A DNA stretch of 23,971 nucleotides from positions 1-23,971 of the forward strand of contig PLSY01000229.1 of NCBI GenBank assembly GCA_003164275.1, read 5' to 3'. This DNA is from Acidimicrobiaceae bacterium (GTDB lineage: Bacteria > Actinomycetota > Acidimicrobiia > Acidimicrobiales > RAAP-2). A model generated the notes under the pieces. That model saw only the letters and a program-made list of their open reading frames with translations. It did not search any database and was not told where the DNA came from. Positions 14,872 to 21,954 of this stretch are shown here, piece by piece. Position 1 is the first letter of the stretch, and each line of letters opens with the position of its first letter. A program made the position numbers and the translations under genes.

Positions 14872-15081
14872 TCAATCTTCGACCAGGACCTCGACATCGG
14901 TGCCCACAGGGACGGGCTGCTTGTGCCAACGAGTGGGCGTGTCCTCGATAAAGGCGACCAGCTCGTCGCGGCCCAGGAAAGGGACTTCGATGCGGGCGAC
15001 TACGAACTCATCGGACCCGAGGCGAACGGTGTCACCCGCTGCTACTTGCGAGGCCGGAACTTTCTTCCAGGTGTCAGCCAT
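14872..15081 (-). CDS. Small conserved-looking hypothetical protein
   Basis: 69 residues beginning MADTWKKVPASQVAAGDTVR. The first half has a beta-rich pattern with GDTVRLG followed by EFVVARIEVPFLG, reminiscent of small SH3-like or translation-associated beta barrels; then DELVAFIEDTPTRWHKQPV and an acidic end VEVLVED. The composition is that of a folded soluble protein, with regular alternation of hydrophobic and charged residues, and it does not look like a shadow of another gene. No named family is recognised and no strong ribosome site precedes the ATG at 15081. It lies 50 bp downstream of the SDR gene on the same strand and could be its operon partner. About 300 bases upstream of the ArsC gene (14568-14871) hold no other supportable gene. 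Confidence 0.65.
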   Translation of the reverse strand: MADTWKKVPASQVAAGDTVRLGSDEFVVARIEVPFLGRDELVAFIEDTPTRWHKQPVPVGTDVEVLVED

Positions 15082-15130
15082 GCCGAGAGTCTGTCACTGA
15101 CTATGCGGTCGGTGCGTAAACGAACGTCGA

Positions 15131-15898
15131 TCAGGCGTTGGGCCGCGAGGCAGTGAGTCCGCCATCGACGGCGATGACCTGGCCACTCACGTAGGAGGAA
15201 TCGTCAGACACCAAGAAGCTGACCACGCTGGCGATGTCAGCTGCAGTGCCCACCCTGCGCAGCGGCACGGCATTGGACCGCTGATCAGACTTCCCCGACT
15301 CGTAATTCTTGGCCGTGCCCTCAGTGACGATCAGCCCCGGAGCTATGGCGTTGACCCGAATACCGACCGGACCCAACTCGCCCGACAGCTGCCTGGTCAG
15401 CACCTCGATGGCGCCCTTCGAAGCAGAGTAGATCTCCACACCCGCTGCCCCAGTCAGGGCTGCCGCCGACGAAAGGTTCACGATGGCCCCGCCACCCAGG
15501 TCTCGCATGCCGGCGACGAAGGCCCGACAGCAGTTCAGAGTGCCGAGGAGGTTGACCCGCAAGACATCATCGAGGTCAGATGCCGACGCCTCGAGTATCG
15601 GCCCAAAACGCCAGATGCCCGCGTTGTTGACCAGAACGTCGACCGGTCCCACTTGGCCGGCCATTGCTGCCACGGCGTCCCGGTCTCCCACGTCGCACGT
15701 AACAGCCAGGCCGTCGACCATGCCCGCCGTCTCTTGTGCCCGGACCCCGTCGAGATCGACTGCAACGACTCGGAAGCCGTCTGAGGCCAGGCGGATGGCC
15801 GTAGCCCTGCCAAGCCCTTGTCCTGCTCCTGTGACCAGCGCTGTCCCCACCGGCGTCGACTGTAGACGAGCGATCGTTCGCTCGCTACGTCTGTCCAC
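15131..15898 (-). CDS. SDR-family NAD(P)-dependent oxidoreductase
   Basis: 255 residues, a classical SDR. Motifs: ALVTGAGQGLGRATA (nucleotide loop), AVDLDGVRA (Asp after beta2, so NAD preferred), CDVGDRDAV, VLVNNAGIWRFG, catalytic Ser in VNLSSAAALTG, YSASK, RVNAIAPGLI and the closing SGQVIAVDGG. The GTG at 15898 is the longest start but has no visible ribosome site; an in-frame GTG near residue 17 would remove a basic N-terminal extension and start directly before the first beta strand. It is divergent from the LLM oxidoreductase, with an ~85-bp gap. Most similar in pattern to FabG-like/alcohol-oxidising members; substrate unknown. Confidence 0.83.
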   Translation of the reverse strand: MDRRSERTIARLQSTPVGTALVTGAGQGLGRATAIRLASDGFRVVAVDLDGVRAQETAGMVDGLAVTCDVGDRDAVAAMAGQVGPVDVLVNNAGIWRFGPILEASASDLDDVLRVNLLGTLNCCRAFVAGMRDLGGGAIVNLSSAAALTGAAGVEIYSASKGAIEVLTRQLSGELGPVGIRVNAIAPGLIVTEGTAKNYESGKSDQRSNAVPLRRVGTAADIASVVSFLVSDDSSYVSGQVIAVDGGLTASRPNA

Positions 15899-15983
15899 AC
15901 TACGGTGAAGAAGTCCCTTGAGATAAAAGGCTCGGTCCTCAAAGACCGTGGCCCTCTATGAAGTGCCCCAGCGAAAGGACCTC

Positions 15984-16892
15984 GTGCGAATCTCCCTGTT
16001 CAGCGGCGCGGATGCAACCTCTGTCGGCCAGGTGACCGAGCGGGTTCAGGCGGCGGCCGAATACGGCTTCGCTTGCATCTGGTTTGCCCAAGGGTTCAAT
16101 CTTGACGCCCCCACCGCCATCGCCGTGGCCGGCTCCAAGGTTCCCGGCATAGACATCGGCACCGCCGTCGTGCCCATCCAGGGCCGCCATCCACTTCCGC
16201 TTGCCATCCAGGCCCTGACGGTGGCGAGTGCCGTTGGACCGGGACGGTTCACTCTTGGCATCGGAGTCACCCACAAGATGGTCTCCGAAGGGATGTTCGG
16301 TGTGCCCTACAAATCGGTGGTCGACCTCTGCGCCGAGGAGCTCTCTGTGCTCTCCCCGCTGCTCGGCGCGGATCGCAAGGTCACCTTCGAAGGGCCCACG
16401 ATGACCGCTCGCGCCTCGATCGGCACGGACTCGCAATCGCCAGGCCTGGTGGTGGCGGCCCTCGGGCCACGGATGCTCGACCTGGCTGGAAGGTACTCCG
16501 ATGGCACGGTGACGTGGATGACCGGGGCCGCCACTCTCCGGCGGGACGTCGTCCCGCGCATCGTCGAGGCGGCTGGTCAGGCTGGTCGTCCGGATCCGCG
16601 AGTCATCGCCGGCCTGCCCGTGTGCGTCACCGACGACGTGGCTGGTGCACGCGACCGCATCGGGGCCGCCATGGCCGGTCCCGCGTCCATGGCCTCCTAC
16701 CGCCGGATGCTGGACGCCGAAGGGGTATCCGATCCCGTGGACATCGCCATCCTCGGCGGAGAGGATGAGGTCGTCAGCCAGATCCGTGCGATCAGCGAGT
16801 CGGGTGCCACTGAGCTCTTGGCCAATGTGATGGGCACGCACGACGAGCAACTCCGCACCCGCTCATTCCTCGGGCGCCTTGCTGGCTTGTGA
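15984..16892 (+). CDS. LLM-class F420-dependent oxidoreductase (luciferase-like)
   Basis: 302 residues from a GTG at 15984, selected because AAAGGA (15974-15979) precedes it and the protein then begins at the first beta strand, RISLFSGADATSVGQ. A longer GTG start at 15948 adds 12 residues. Features of the TIM-barrel luciferase-like family: AAEYGFACIWFAQGF, DIGTAVVPIQGRHPLPLAIQ, GPGRFTLGIGVTHK, GMFGVPYKSVVD and GLVVAALGPRMLDLAGRYSDG. The pattern fits the actinobacterial group of the MSMEG_4879 type, which uses reduced or oxidised deazaflavin F420 as hydride carrier. It precedes the P450 gene by about 50 bp on the same strand, so the two are probably co-transcribed and may act in sequence on the same substrate. 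Confidence 0.85.
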   Translation: MRISLFSGADATSVGQVTERVQAAAEYGFACIWFAQGFNLDAPTAIAVAGSKVPGIDIGTAVVPIQGRHPLPLAIQALTVASAVGPGRFTLGIGVTHKMVSEGMFGVPYKSVVDLCAEELSVLSPLLGADRKVTFEGPTMTARASIGTDSQSPGLVVAALGPRMLDLAGRYSDGTVTWMTGAATLRRDVVPRIVEAAGQAGRPDPRVIAGLPVCVTDDVAGARDRIGAAMAGPASMASYRRMLDAEGVSDPVDIAILGGEDEVVSQIRAISESGATELLANVMGTHDEQLRTRSFLGRLAGL

Positions 16893-16944
16893 CCGATCAG
16901 TCACGCGATCCCTTGAGCCAGACTGCTCGATACGAGGAGTCACG

Positions 16945-18159
16945 ATGGGACTGACCTACGACCCGCACGATCCTCAGAACCTCATAGACGGGGTGCCCTT
17001 CGCGCTCCTGGCCAGGATCAGGCGTGACGAGCCCATCTGCCCCACTCCGAGCGGCGCCCTCTACCTGTCCAGGCGCTCCGACGTCGAGGTGGTCCTGAAG
17101 GACGTCGACACGTTCCACGCCGATCTCGGCCCCATGACCGGTCTCGCCGGAGTCGAGGTCATCCCTGCCGACCAGTGGTTCCTGAGTGAGATCCCCGAAC
17201 CTCGCCATGGCCGCATCCGTCGTTTGTTCAATGCCAGCTTCGGGCCCCATCGCACCCGTGCCATGACCGAGTTCGTGACCGTCACGTGCAATGGACTGGT
17301 CGACGACATGCTGACCAAGACCCTTCCCGACCTCCACGAGGACTACGCCATGCCCATACCCAGTCTGGTCATGGCCGAGGTGCTCGGCCTTCCCTCTGAC
17401 ATCTCCCGCTCGTTCATGGACTGGTCGTTTGACGGCAGCCTCATCGAGCGGCCGGCATCACCCGGCGTGGTACCCGGTGGCCCAGCCGTCCAGGCGTACT
17501 TCACCGAACAGCTGGCTCTCCAGCGGTCCCTGAGCGAGCCGACCAATCACGTCTTCTCCCTCTTTATGGAAACAGAGATCGAAGGTGAGCCGCTGTCCGA
17601 CCAGGAGATCGTGACGGAGCTCCACTTCATGATCCAAGCGGGCGTTCACACGACTCGAGGACTGCTCATCCATGTTGTGCAGCGTCTGCTTGAATCGGCC
17701 GAGCTGTTCAACTCGCTGCAGAATGATCGAACCCTCATCATCCCCTTTGTCGAAGAAACGCTACGTCATGACTCGCCCGTCCAGCGGGTGACAAGGCGGT
17801 GCATGCGCCCGACCACCGTCGGGGGGACCGAGATGAAGGGGGGCGAGTGGCTTGAGGTGGGGATCGCCTCGGCCAACCGCGACGAGGAAGCCTATGCCGA
17901 CCCAGAGGAGTTTCGCCTCGACCGCCAAGATCCTCGGGACCACCTGGCCTTCGGCGGAGGCTCCCACGTCTGTCCCGGAGCAACGTTGGCGCGTATGGAG
18001 GCGGTGATCGCGGTCGGCGTGCTCCTCGACCGTCTCGACAGCATGTCCACGGTCGAGGGCGTGCGGTACCCGCCGATTCCTGGGAGCCTCTCCCACGCTC
18101 CGGTGCCTGCCGTCCTCGTACCGGCTGGGAGGAGGAGGGAGTCCGACTCCTCGCCCTAG
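16945..18159 (+). CDS. Cytochrome P450
   Basis: 404 residues, the normal size of a soluble bacterial P450. The I-helix oxygen-binding motif is AGVHTTR (232-238), the K-helix ExxR is ETLR (271-274), and the heme loop is FGGGSHVCPG (336-345) with the proximal Cys343. The N-terminal part has IPEPRHGRIRRLFNASFGP, the C-helix region contacting heme propionates. The ATG at 16945 follows ACGAGGAG, fixing the start. It lacks a membrane anchor and needs ferredoxin and reductase partners, which are not in the window. With the LLM gene upstream it suggests hydroxylation of a hydrophobic compound. It shares its stop codon bases (CTAG, 18156-18159) with the convergent VOC gene. Confidence 0.92.
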   Translation: MGLTYDPHDPQNLIDGVPFALLARIRRDEPICPTPSGALYLSRRSDVEVVLKDVDTFHADLGPMTGLAGVEVIPADQWFLSEIPEPRHGRIRRLFNASFGPHRTRAMTEFVTVTCNGLVDDMLTKTLPDLHEDYAMPIPSLVMAEVLGLPSDISRSFMDWSFDGSLIERPASPGVVPGGPAVQAYFTEQLALQRSLSEPTNHVFSLFMETEIEGEPLSDQEIVTELHFMIQAGVHTTRGLLIHVVQRLLESAELFNSLQNDRTLIIPFVEETLRHDSPVQRVTRRCMRPTTVGGTEMKGGEWLEVGIASANRDEEAYADPEEFRLDRQDPRDHLAFGGGSHVCPGATLARMEAVIAVGVLLDRLDSMSTVEGVRYPPIPGSLSHAPVPAVLVPAGRRRESDSSP

Positions 18160-18566
18160 GTCCCGATCAACTCGATCCGGGTGCCGTCGGGATCGCTCAC
18201 GAATGCGGTCGGCGGATCCGCTCCCGGTTGCGAGCCCACGACGAGGGTGCCTCCGCAGTCAACGAGATGGACTGTGGCCGCGTGCACGTCCGGGACAACG
18301 AAACAGAGGTGGGTCAGGCCGAGCTGGTTTCGGACGGCCGAGGGGCTTCCGACAGGCCGGGGCTCAGCGAAGGCGAGGAGCTCGATACGTGTTGCGCCTC
18401 TCTCCAGGAACTGCAGCGTGACCCGTGCGGTGCCATTGATCTCGGCCATCTCCCGCTCCAGGTCGTAGCGCTCGGTCACCACGAAGCCGAGCCCCTCGCC
18501 GTAGAAGCGAATCGATCGGTCGAGGTCGCCGACACAGATCCCGACGTGCCTGAGGGCAAAGTCCAT
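18156..18566 (-). CDS. VOC-family protein (glyoxalase/dioxygenase superfamily)
   Basis: 136 residues with two beta-alpha-beta-beta-beta units. The first opens with LRHVGICVGDLDRSIRFYGEGLGF (metal-ligand His7) and ends with RIELLAFAEP (Glu); the second opens with LTHLCFVVPDVHAATVHL (His) and ends with SDPDGTRIELIGT (Glu). All four metal-ligand positions of the fold are present, so a divalent-metal enzyme such as a glyoxalase-like lyase/isomerase, epimerase (methylmalonyl-CoA type) or ring-cleavage enzyme is possible. It begins 12 bp after the epimerase-like gene on the same strand, an operon. The reaction cannot be assigned from sequence alone. Confidence 0.82.
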   Translation of the reverse strand: MDFALRHVGICVGDLDRSIRFYGEGLGFVVTERYDLEREMAEINGTARVTLQFLERGATRIELLAFAEPRPVGSPSAVRNQLGLTHLCFVVPDVHAATVHLVDCGGTLVVGSQPGADPPTAFVSDPDGTRIELIGT

Positions 18567-18578
18567 GGCTGCTACGCC

Positions 18579-19484
18579 TCAGCGAGTGCGGGCCTCGACG
18601 GTGCGGCGCAACCCGTCCCGCCAGCCCACCTTGCAGGGCCCCGTCAGGCCCAGCCGCTTGGTTGGATCCGAGATCATCCCCTTGTGCGAGCCTGGGACCT
18701 CGGCAACCACCACCTCAGCCCTCCGGCCTGTCAGCTCGCCCAGATAGGCCGTCCACTCCTGGATGCTCACCACCTCATCCCCTCCCCAGTTCACAATGGT
18801 GGCCGGGACACTCGCCGCGTCGAGCAAGGCCTCCACCTGCTCATTTATGTCACCTTGGAAGATGGGCGAGTACGGGCACGGGTCCCAACGGGCACGAACC
18901 GCCTCATCGGCCAGAACGGTGTCGAGGTTCAGAGCGAGAAGGCCTCCGTTTGGACCGTAGGAGGCGTTCATCCTGGCGAGCACTGTCGGAAGATTGAGCG
19001 CCCGGGCGTTCCGACGCACCACCGCTTCCTCGGCGATCTTCGACACTGCGTAGGTCGGAGCCCAAGGGCTCGCTCCGCCGCCGACCGGATCGGTCTCGAC
19101 AAAGGCATGCTGCGGGTCATCCACCGGTCGGTAGACGGACGAGGTGGACATGATGAGCGCTGCCTTGGCCTTGCTGCAGTGTTGCATCAACATCCCGGCC
19201 GCCTCGGCGTTGACCGTGATGGCATAGTCGAAGTCAGTCTCGGAGCCCTGATAGGCGGCCAGGTGCAGAAGACAGGTGAAATCGTCGGGAATGCCGTCGA
19301 AGTCACTGGTGGCGAGGTCGCACGGCCGGGTCGTCACGCCAATGTCGTCGACGCGTTGACGCGCAGCCGGGTCGCCGAATCGAGCGATGCCCCATACGTC
19401 ATTCTGGCGAGCCAGGTACTCCGCCATCGGGAATGCGATCTGGCCGGTGACCCCGGTGATCAAGATCTTTTCGCCGTTCAGCAT
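18579..19484 (-). CDS. NAD-dependent epimerase/dehydratase family protein, second paralogue
   Basis: 301 residues. Dinucleotide loop KILITGVTGQIAFPMAEYLA, catalytic STSSVYRP and YAVSK, then ARMNASYGPNGGLLALNLDT, SVPATIVNWGGDEVVSIQEW and a C-terminal GPCKVGWRDGLRRTVE. It is clearly paralogous to 10699-11649 across the VYRP, VNW-GDE and WRDG blocks, although that copy pairs with a mycofactocin SDR and this one with a VOC protein. The first ATG (19484) is accepted; no strong ribosome site is obvious. Possible roles are dehydrogenation of a 3-hydroxy group or an epimerisation in breakdown of a cyclic compound. It lies divergent from the TetR regulator, which may control it. Confidence 0.83.
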   Translation of the reverse strand: MLNGEKILITGVTGQIAFPMAEYLARQNDVWGIARFGDPAARQRVDDIGVTTRPCDLATSDFDGIPDDFTCLLHLAAYQGSETDFDYAITVNAEAAGMLMQHCSKAKAALIMSTSSVYRPVDDPQHAFVETDPVGGGASPWAPTYAVSKIAEEAVVRRNARALNLPTVLARMNASYGPNGGLLALNLDTVLADEAVRARWDPCPYSPIFQGDINEQVEALLDAASVPATIVNWGGDEVVSIQEWTAYLGELTGRRAEVVVAEVPGSHKGMISDPTKRLGLTGPCKVGWRDGLRRTVEARTR

Positions 19485-19650
19485 GCGACGACCCCGTCGG
19501 ACGTGGGTGGCTCGAAGGTGGCCACAGTGTGCATCGACGAAGACGATGATGATGGCAAAGCGAGCAGTGGCCTCGGTCCCGGTCCCCTGATGATCCTCTT
19601 TTCGAACTGGACCGATGGTTTGCGTCCGCTCACCCTGGTTACCCCCCCGT

Positions 19651-19704
19651 TTGGCTCTCGGTCAATGTACAACTATCACCTGTCGACTCGTCAACGCGAT
19701 CGTT
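19651..19704 (+). promoter_or_regulatory. Promoter-like boxes and short dyad upstream of the TetR gene
   Basis: TTGGCT (19651-19656) and TATCAC (19674-19679) are spaced 17 bp, a plausible promoter toward the TetR gene. Immediately after it AACG (19693-19696) and CGTT (19701-19704) form a short dyad around CGAT, where an autoregulating TetR protein could bind. The region lies in the 259-bp gap shared with the divergent epimerase gene. Both calls are weak consensus matches. Confidence 0.35.
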
Positions 19705-19743
19705 CGTTAGGGATGGACGGAGGGGCAGTAGCATCTGTGGGCC

Positions 19744-20364
19744 ATGGCACGTCGATCCCAGCCAACGACAGTGGCCAACTCCGGGGGGTCACGACGACAA
19801 GCCATCCTCGACATCGGGACCGGCCTTTTCGCGGCCAACGGCTACCACGGCACCTCGGTCCGGGACATAGCGGAGGCGTGTGCCCTCCAGCCCGCCTCCC
19901 TCTACTCCCACTTCAAGAACAAAGAGGAGGTCCTTCACGGCATCCTGATGCCGTATCTGGCGGCCTTGATTCCAGCCCTAGCGGCTGCAGGCGACGGAGA
20001 CGGCAGTGGACGTGACCGGCTCGCCGGGCTCTTTGAGGTAGCCGTGACTCTTGGGTACGCCCACCGGTCGCAGTTCATCATCTTGAGCAACGACTGGAAC
20101 CACATCCAACGAACGCCAGGGCTCGGCGCTGTCGTCGACTCGACCCGGCGGTGCGAGCGGATCTGGAGGCGGGTGTTGGCCGACGGCGTGGCCGACGGGT
20201 CGATCCGGGCTGATGTCCGACCGGTGCACGCCCTGCGAGTAGCCTTTGGTGCGGTGGCCGGCATGGTCGACGACCGCTACGACGACCTCGGCAGCGGGAG
20301 GCCCCGGGGCCGGTCCACGATCGGGACCATCATTCTCGACGGCCTGGGTGCGGGGGACCCGTAG
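19744..20364 (+). CDS. TetR-family transcriptional regulator
   Basis: 206 residues. The N-terminal helix-turn-helix covers about 17-64: RRQAILDIGTGLFAANGYHG, then TSVRDIAEACALQPASLYSHF and KNKEEVL, the standard TetR layout. The C-terminal helical domain has LGYAHRSQFIILSNDWN and a region typical of the group that controls acyl-CoA and steroid/lipid catabolism. The ATG at 19744 has no good ribosome site (GGAGGGG is ~18 bases away), so it may be leaderless. It is divergent from the epimerase/VOC operon and lies near the OsmC and ligase genes; likely targets are itself and the divergent operon. Ligand unknown, plausibly an acyl-CoA. Confidence 0.85.
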   Translation: MARRSQPTTVANSGGSRRQAILDIGTGLFAANGYHGTSVRDIAEACALQPASLYSHFKNKEEVLHGILMPYLAALIPALAAAGDGDGSGRDRLAGLFEVAVTLGYAHRSQFIILSNDWNHIQRTPGLGAVVDSTRRCERIWRRVLADGVADGSIRADVRPVHALRVAFGAVAGMVDDRYDDLGSGRPRGRSTIGTIILDGLGAGDP

Positions 20365-20433
20365 CGCGGCGAGTAGTCGGTGGTCGATGACCCGGCGTCG
20401 AACCCGGCCAATCGTCGGAACTAGCTTCTGCCT

Positions 20434-20940
20434 GTGGGATCGATTCGAGCCGTCGTACTGGCCGATACCCATCTCGTCGAAGGGCGGGTGCTCGGCCGGG
20501 ACCTTCGGTCCGAGGTGTGGGAGATGATCGAGGCAAGCGACCTCGTGCTCCACGCCGGTGACGTCGTGGACTCGGGGACACTCGAGCGATTGCGGCAATT
20601 CGCTCCGACCTATGCCGTGCTGGGCAACAACGACGTCGGTCTGGCGGACCAGCTGCCCGAGACCTTGACCATGGATCTCGCCGGCGTGAACGTGGCCATG
20701 GTCCACGACAGCGGCCCACGATCGGGGCGGCCGAGACGGCTCCGCCGACGGTTCCCCGGCGCTGATGTCGTCGTGTTCGGCCACAGCCACATTCCCTGCG
20801 ATGAGATCGGGCTGGAGGGCCAGCTGCTGTTCAATCCGGGTTCTCCGACGACCCGCCGGTCGCAGCCGTGCTGCACAGTGGGCCGTCTGGTCCTGATGGA
20901 TGGCAGGATCGCCGAGCACCGCATCATCGAGCTGTCCTGA
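20434..20940 (+). CDS. YfcE/MJ0936-type metallophosphoesterase
   Basis: 168 residues, the usual size of the small calcineurin-like family. Metal-binding motifs in order: ADTHL (Asp11, His13), HAGDVVDSG (GD-x-x-D), LGNNDVG (G-N-x-D form), MVHDSG and GHSHIPC (G-H-S-H). These two-metal enzymes hydrolyse phosphodiesters; physiological substrates of this branch are poorly known. The frame starts with GTG at 20434 and no clear ribosome site is seen, so leaderless translation is possible. It follows TetR by 69 bp on the same strand; co-transcription is possible but function does not obviously link them. Confidence 0.8.
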   Translation: MGSIRAVVLADTHLVEGRVLGRDLRSEVWEMIEASDLVLHAGDVVDSGTLERLRQFAPTYAVLGNNDVGLADQLPETLTMDLAGVNVAMVHDSGPRSGRPRRLRRRFPGADVVVFGHSHIPCDEIGLEGQLLFNPGSPTTRRSQPCCTVGRLVLMDGRIAEHRIIELS

Positions 20941-21046
20941 CTGGTTGACCCCCCACCACCCGGTCGGTGGAGGGGTTGAGGCCGGGCACCGGTACGCTCA
21001 CCCGAATACCGGCCCGTTCGAGGCCCATCGACCCAGGAGGAAGTTC

Positions 21047-21472
21047 ATGCCAGCAAAAGGCAGCGCAGAGTGGAAGGGCGACGTTCCGACCGGTAGCGGC
21101 ACATTCACCGCCGGCGACACCATCAGTGGTGAGTATTCCTACAAGTCACGCTTCGAGGACGGCCCTGGGGCCAACCCGGAGCAGCTGATCGCCGCCGCCC
21201 ACGCATCGTGCTTCTCGATGGCCCTCTCCAACATCCTGGCCCAGGCCGGCACGCCAGCCGAGTCGGTTCACACCGATGCCACGGTTACCCTCCGCATCGT
21301 CGATGGCGCCCCCACCATCACCAAGATTGCGCTGGTCACGGTGGGCAAGGTGCCAGGCCTCGAGGACAGCTCCTTTCAGGAGCATGCCGCCACGGCCAAG
21401 GCAGGATGTCCGGTCAGCAAGGCCCTCGCCGCGGTCTCGGAAATCACCCTGGAGGCGTCGCTGGCCGAGTGA
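21047..21472 (+). CDS. osmC: OsmC-family peroxiredoxin
   Basis: 141 residues. AEWKGDVPTGSGTF, then the Arg35/Glu45 pair (YKSRFEDGPGANPEQLIAAA), the peroxidatic Cys55 in AHASCFSMAL and the resolving Cys121 in AKAGCPVSKAL are all present, so it should be a working thiol peroxidase that reduces organic hydroperoxides. The ATG at 21047 follows AGGAGG (21035-21040) at six bases, which fixes the start and excludes longer frames. Members are usually induced by osmotic or peroxide stress. It is 106 bp after the metallophosphoesterase gene. Confidence 0.88.
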   Translation: MPAKGSAEWKGDVPTGSGTFTAGDTISGEYSYKSRFEDGPGANPEQLIAAAHASCFSMALSNILAQAGTPAESVHTDATVTLRIVDGAPTITKIALVTVGKVPGLEDSSFQEHAATAKAGCPVSKALAAVSEITLEASLAE

Positions 21473-21509
21473 CGGCCGAGAGGGCTCGGGGGTCAGCGCT
21501 CCGGCCCTT

Positions 21510-21855
21510 GGCGGAAAACCGGTCAAGTTGGCGAGGGGTCGAGCACGCGGCAGAGCCGTTCTCCACACGACATGGTCTTCGGCCCCCGGTGAACGACGCC
21601 CCTAGGGCGACGCATGAGGCGACGATCTGGTCGACGGCATCCACATCCGAGTAAGCCACCGATCCGAGCTGTCCGGCACTGGCATTGAAGTCGTCCGCCC
21701 TACGGACGGTGAGGCGGGCTGGGCCCACCTGGAGCGCCGGTTGCGGCTGAACCTCGACCGGGTGGTCCCCCGGTACCGGTCGATGCCCGCCGCCAGATCC
21801 TCGACGAAGTAGAACACGTTGGCTGGAGGTCTGACGACGACACCCTCCCAGTCGA
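21510..21855 (-). pseudogene. Frameshifted VOC-family (glyoxalase-like) pseudogene
   Basis: A VOC-like protein can be followed on the minus strand only by changing frame at least three times: PANVFYFVEDLAAGIDRYRG, then (near 21765) VEVQPQPALQVGPARLTVRR through GQLGSVAYSDVDAVDQIVASCVALGASF, then (near 21590) HRGPKTMSCGERLCRVLDP, then (near 21530) NLTGF. The order matches the family layout (first strand and helix, second strand block, ALGA followed by a GP-x-T turn, and a final DP-F-GNL-x-GF). No intact start is present and a stop precedes the first segment. Several independent shifts argue for decay rather than one sequencing error. It is unlike the intact VOC gene at 18156-18566. Confidence 0.6.
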
Positions 21856-21954
21856 CTCGGTTCCTTGTGAGTCATGGGCCTGAGTACGCGTCAGACTGCG
21901 GCCACGAGTCAGCGGCCGATCGTCCGCCCAGGGGACCATCGGCGGTTGGCGAAG

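Noticed and set aside
15939..16850. 303-codon minus-strand frame opposite the LLM oxidoreductase
   Set aside because: The plus strand has the luciferase-like motifs and a ribosome site; the antisense product is His/Gly-rich without a fold signature.
18228..20015. Long plus-strand open frame (595 codons) opposite the VOC and epimerase genes
   Set aside because: It is antisense to two well-supported genes with clear motifs and encodes a His/Arg/Gly-rich sequence without family features; long antisense frames are expected in GC-rich DNA.
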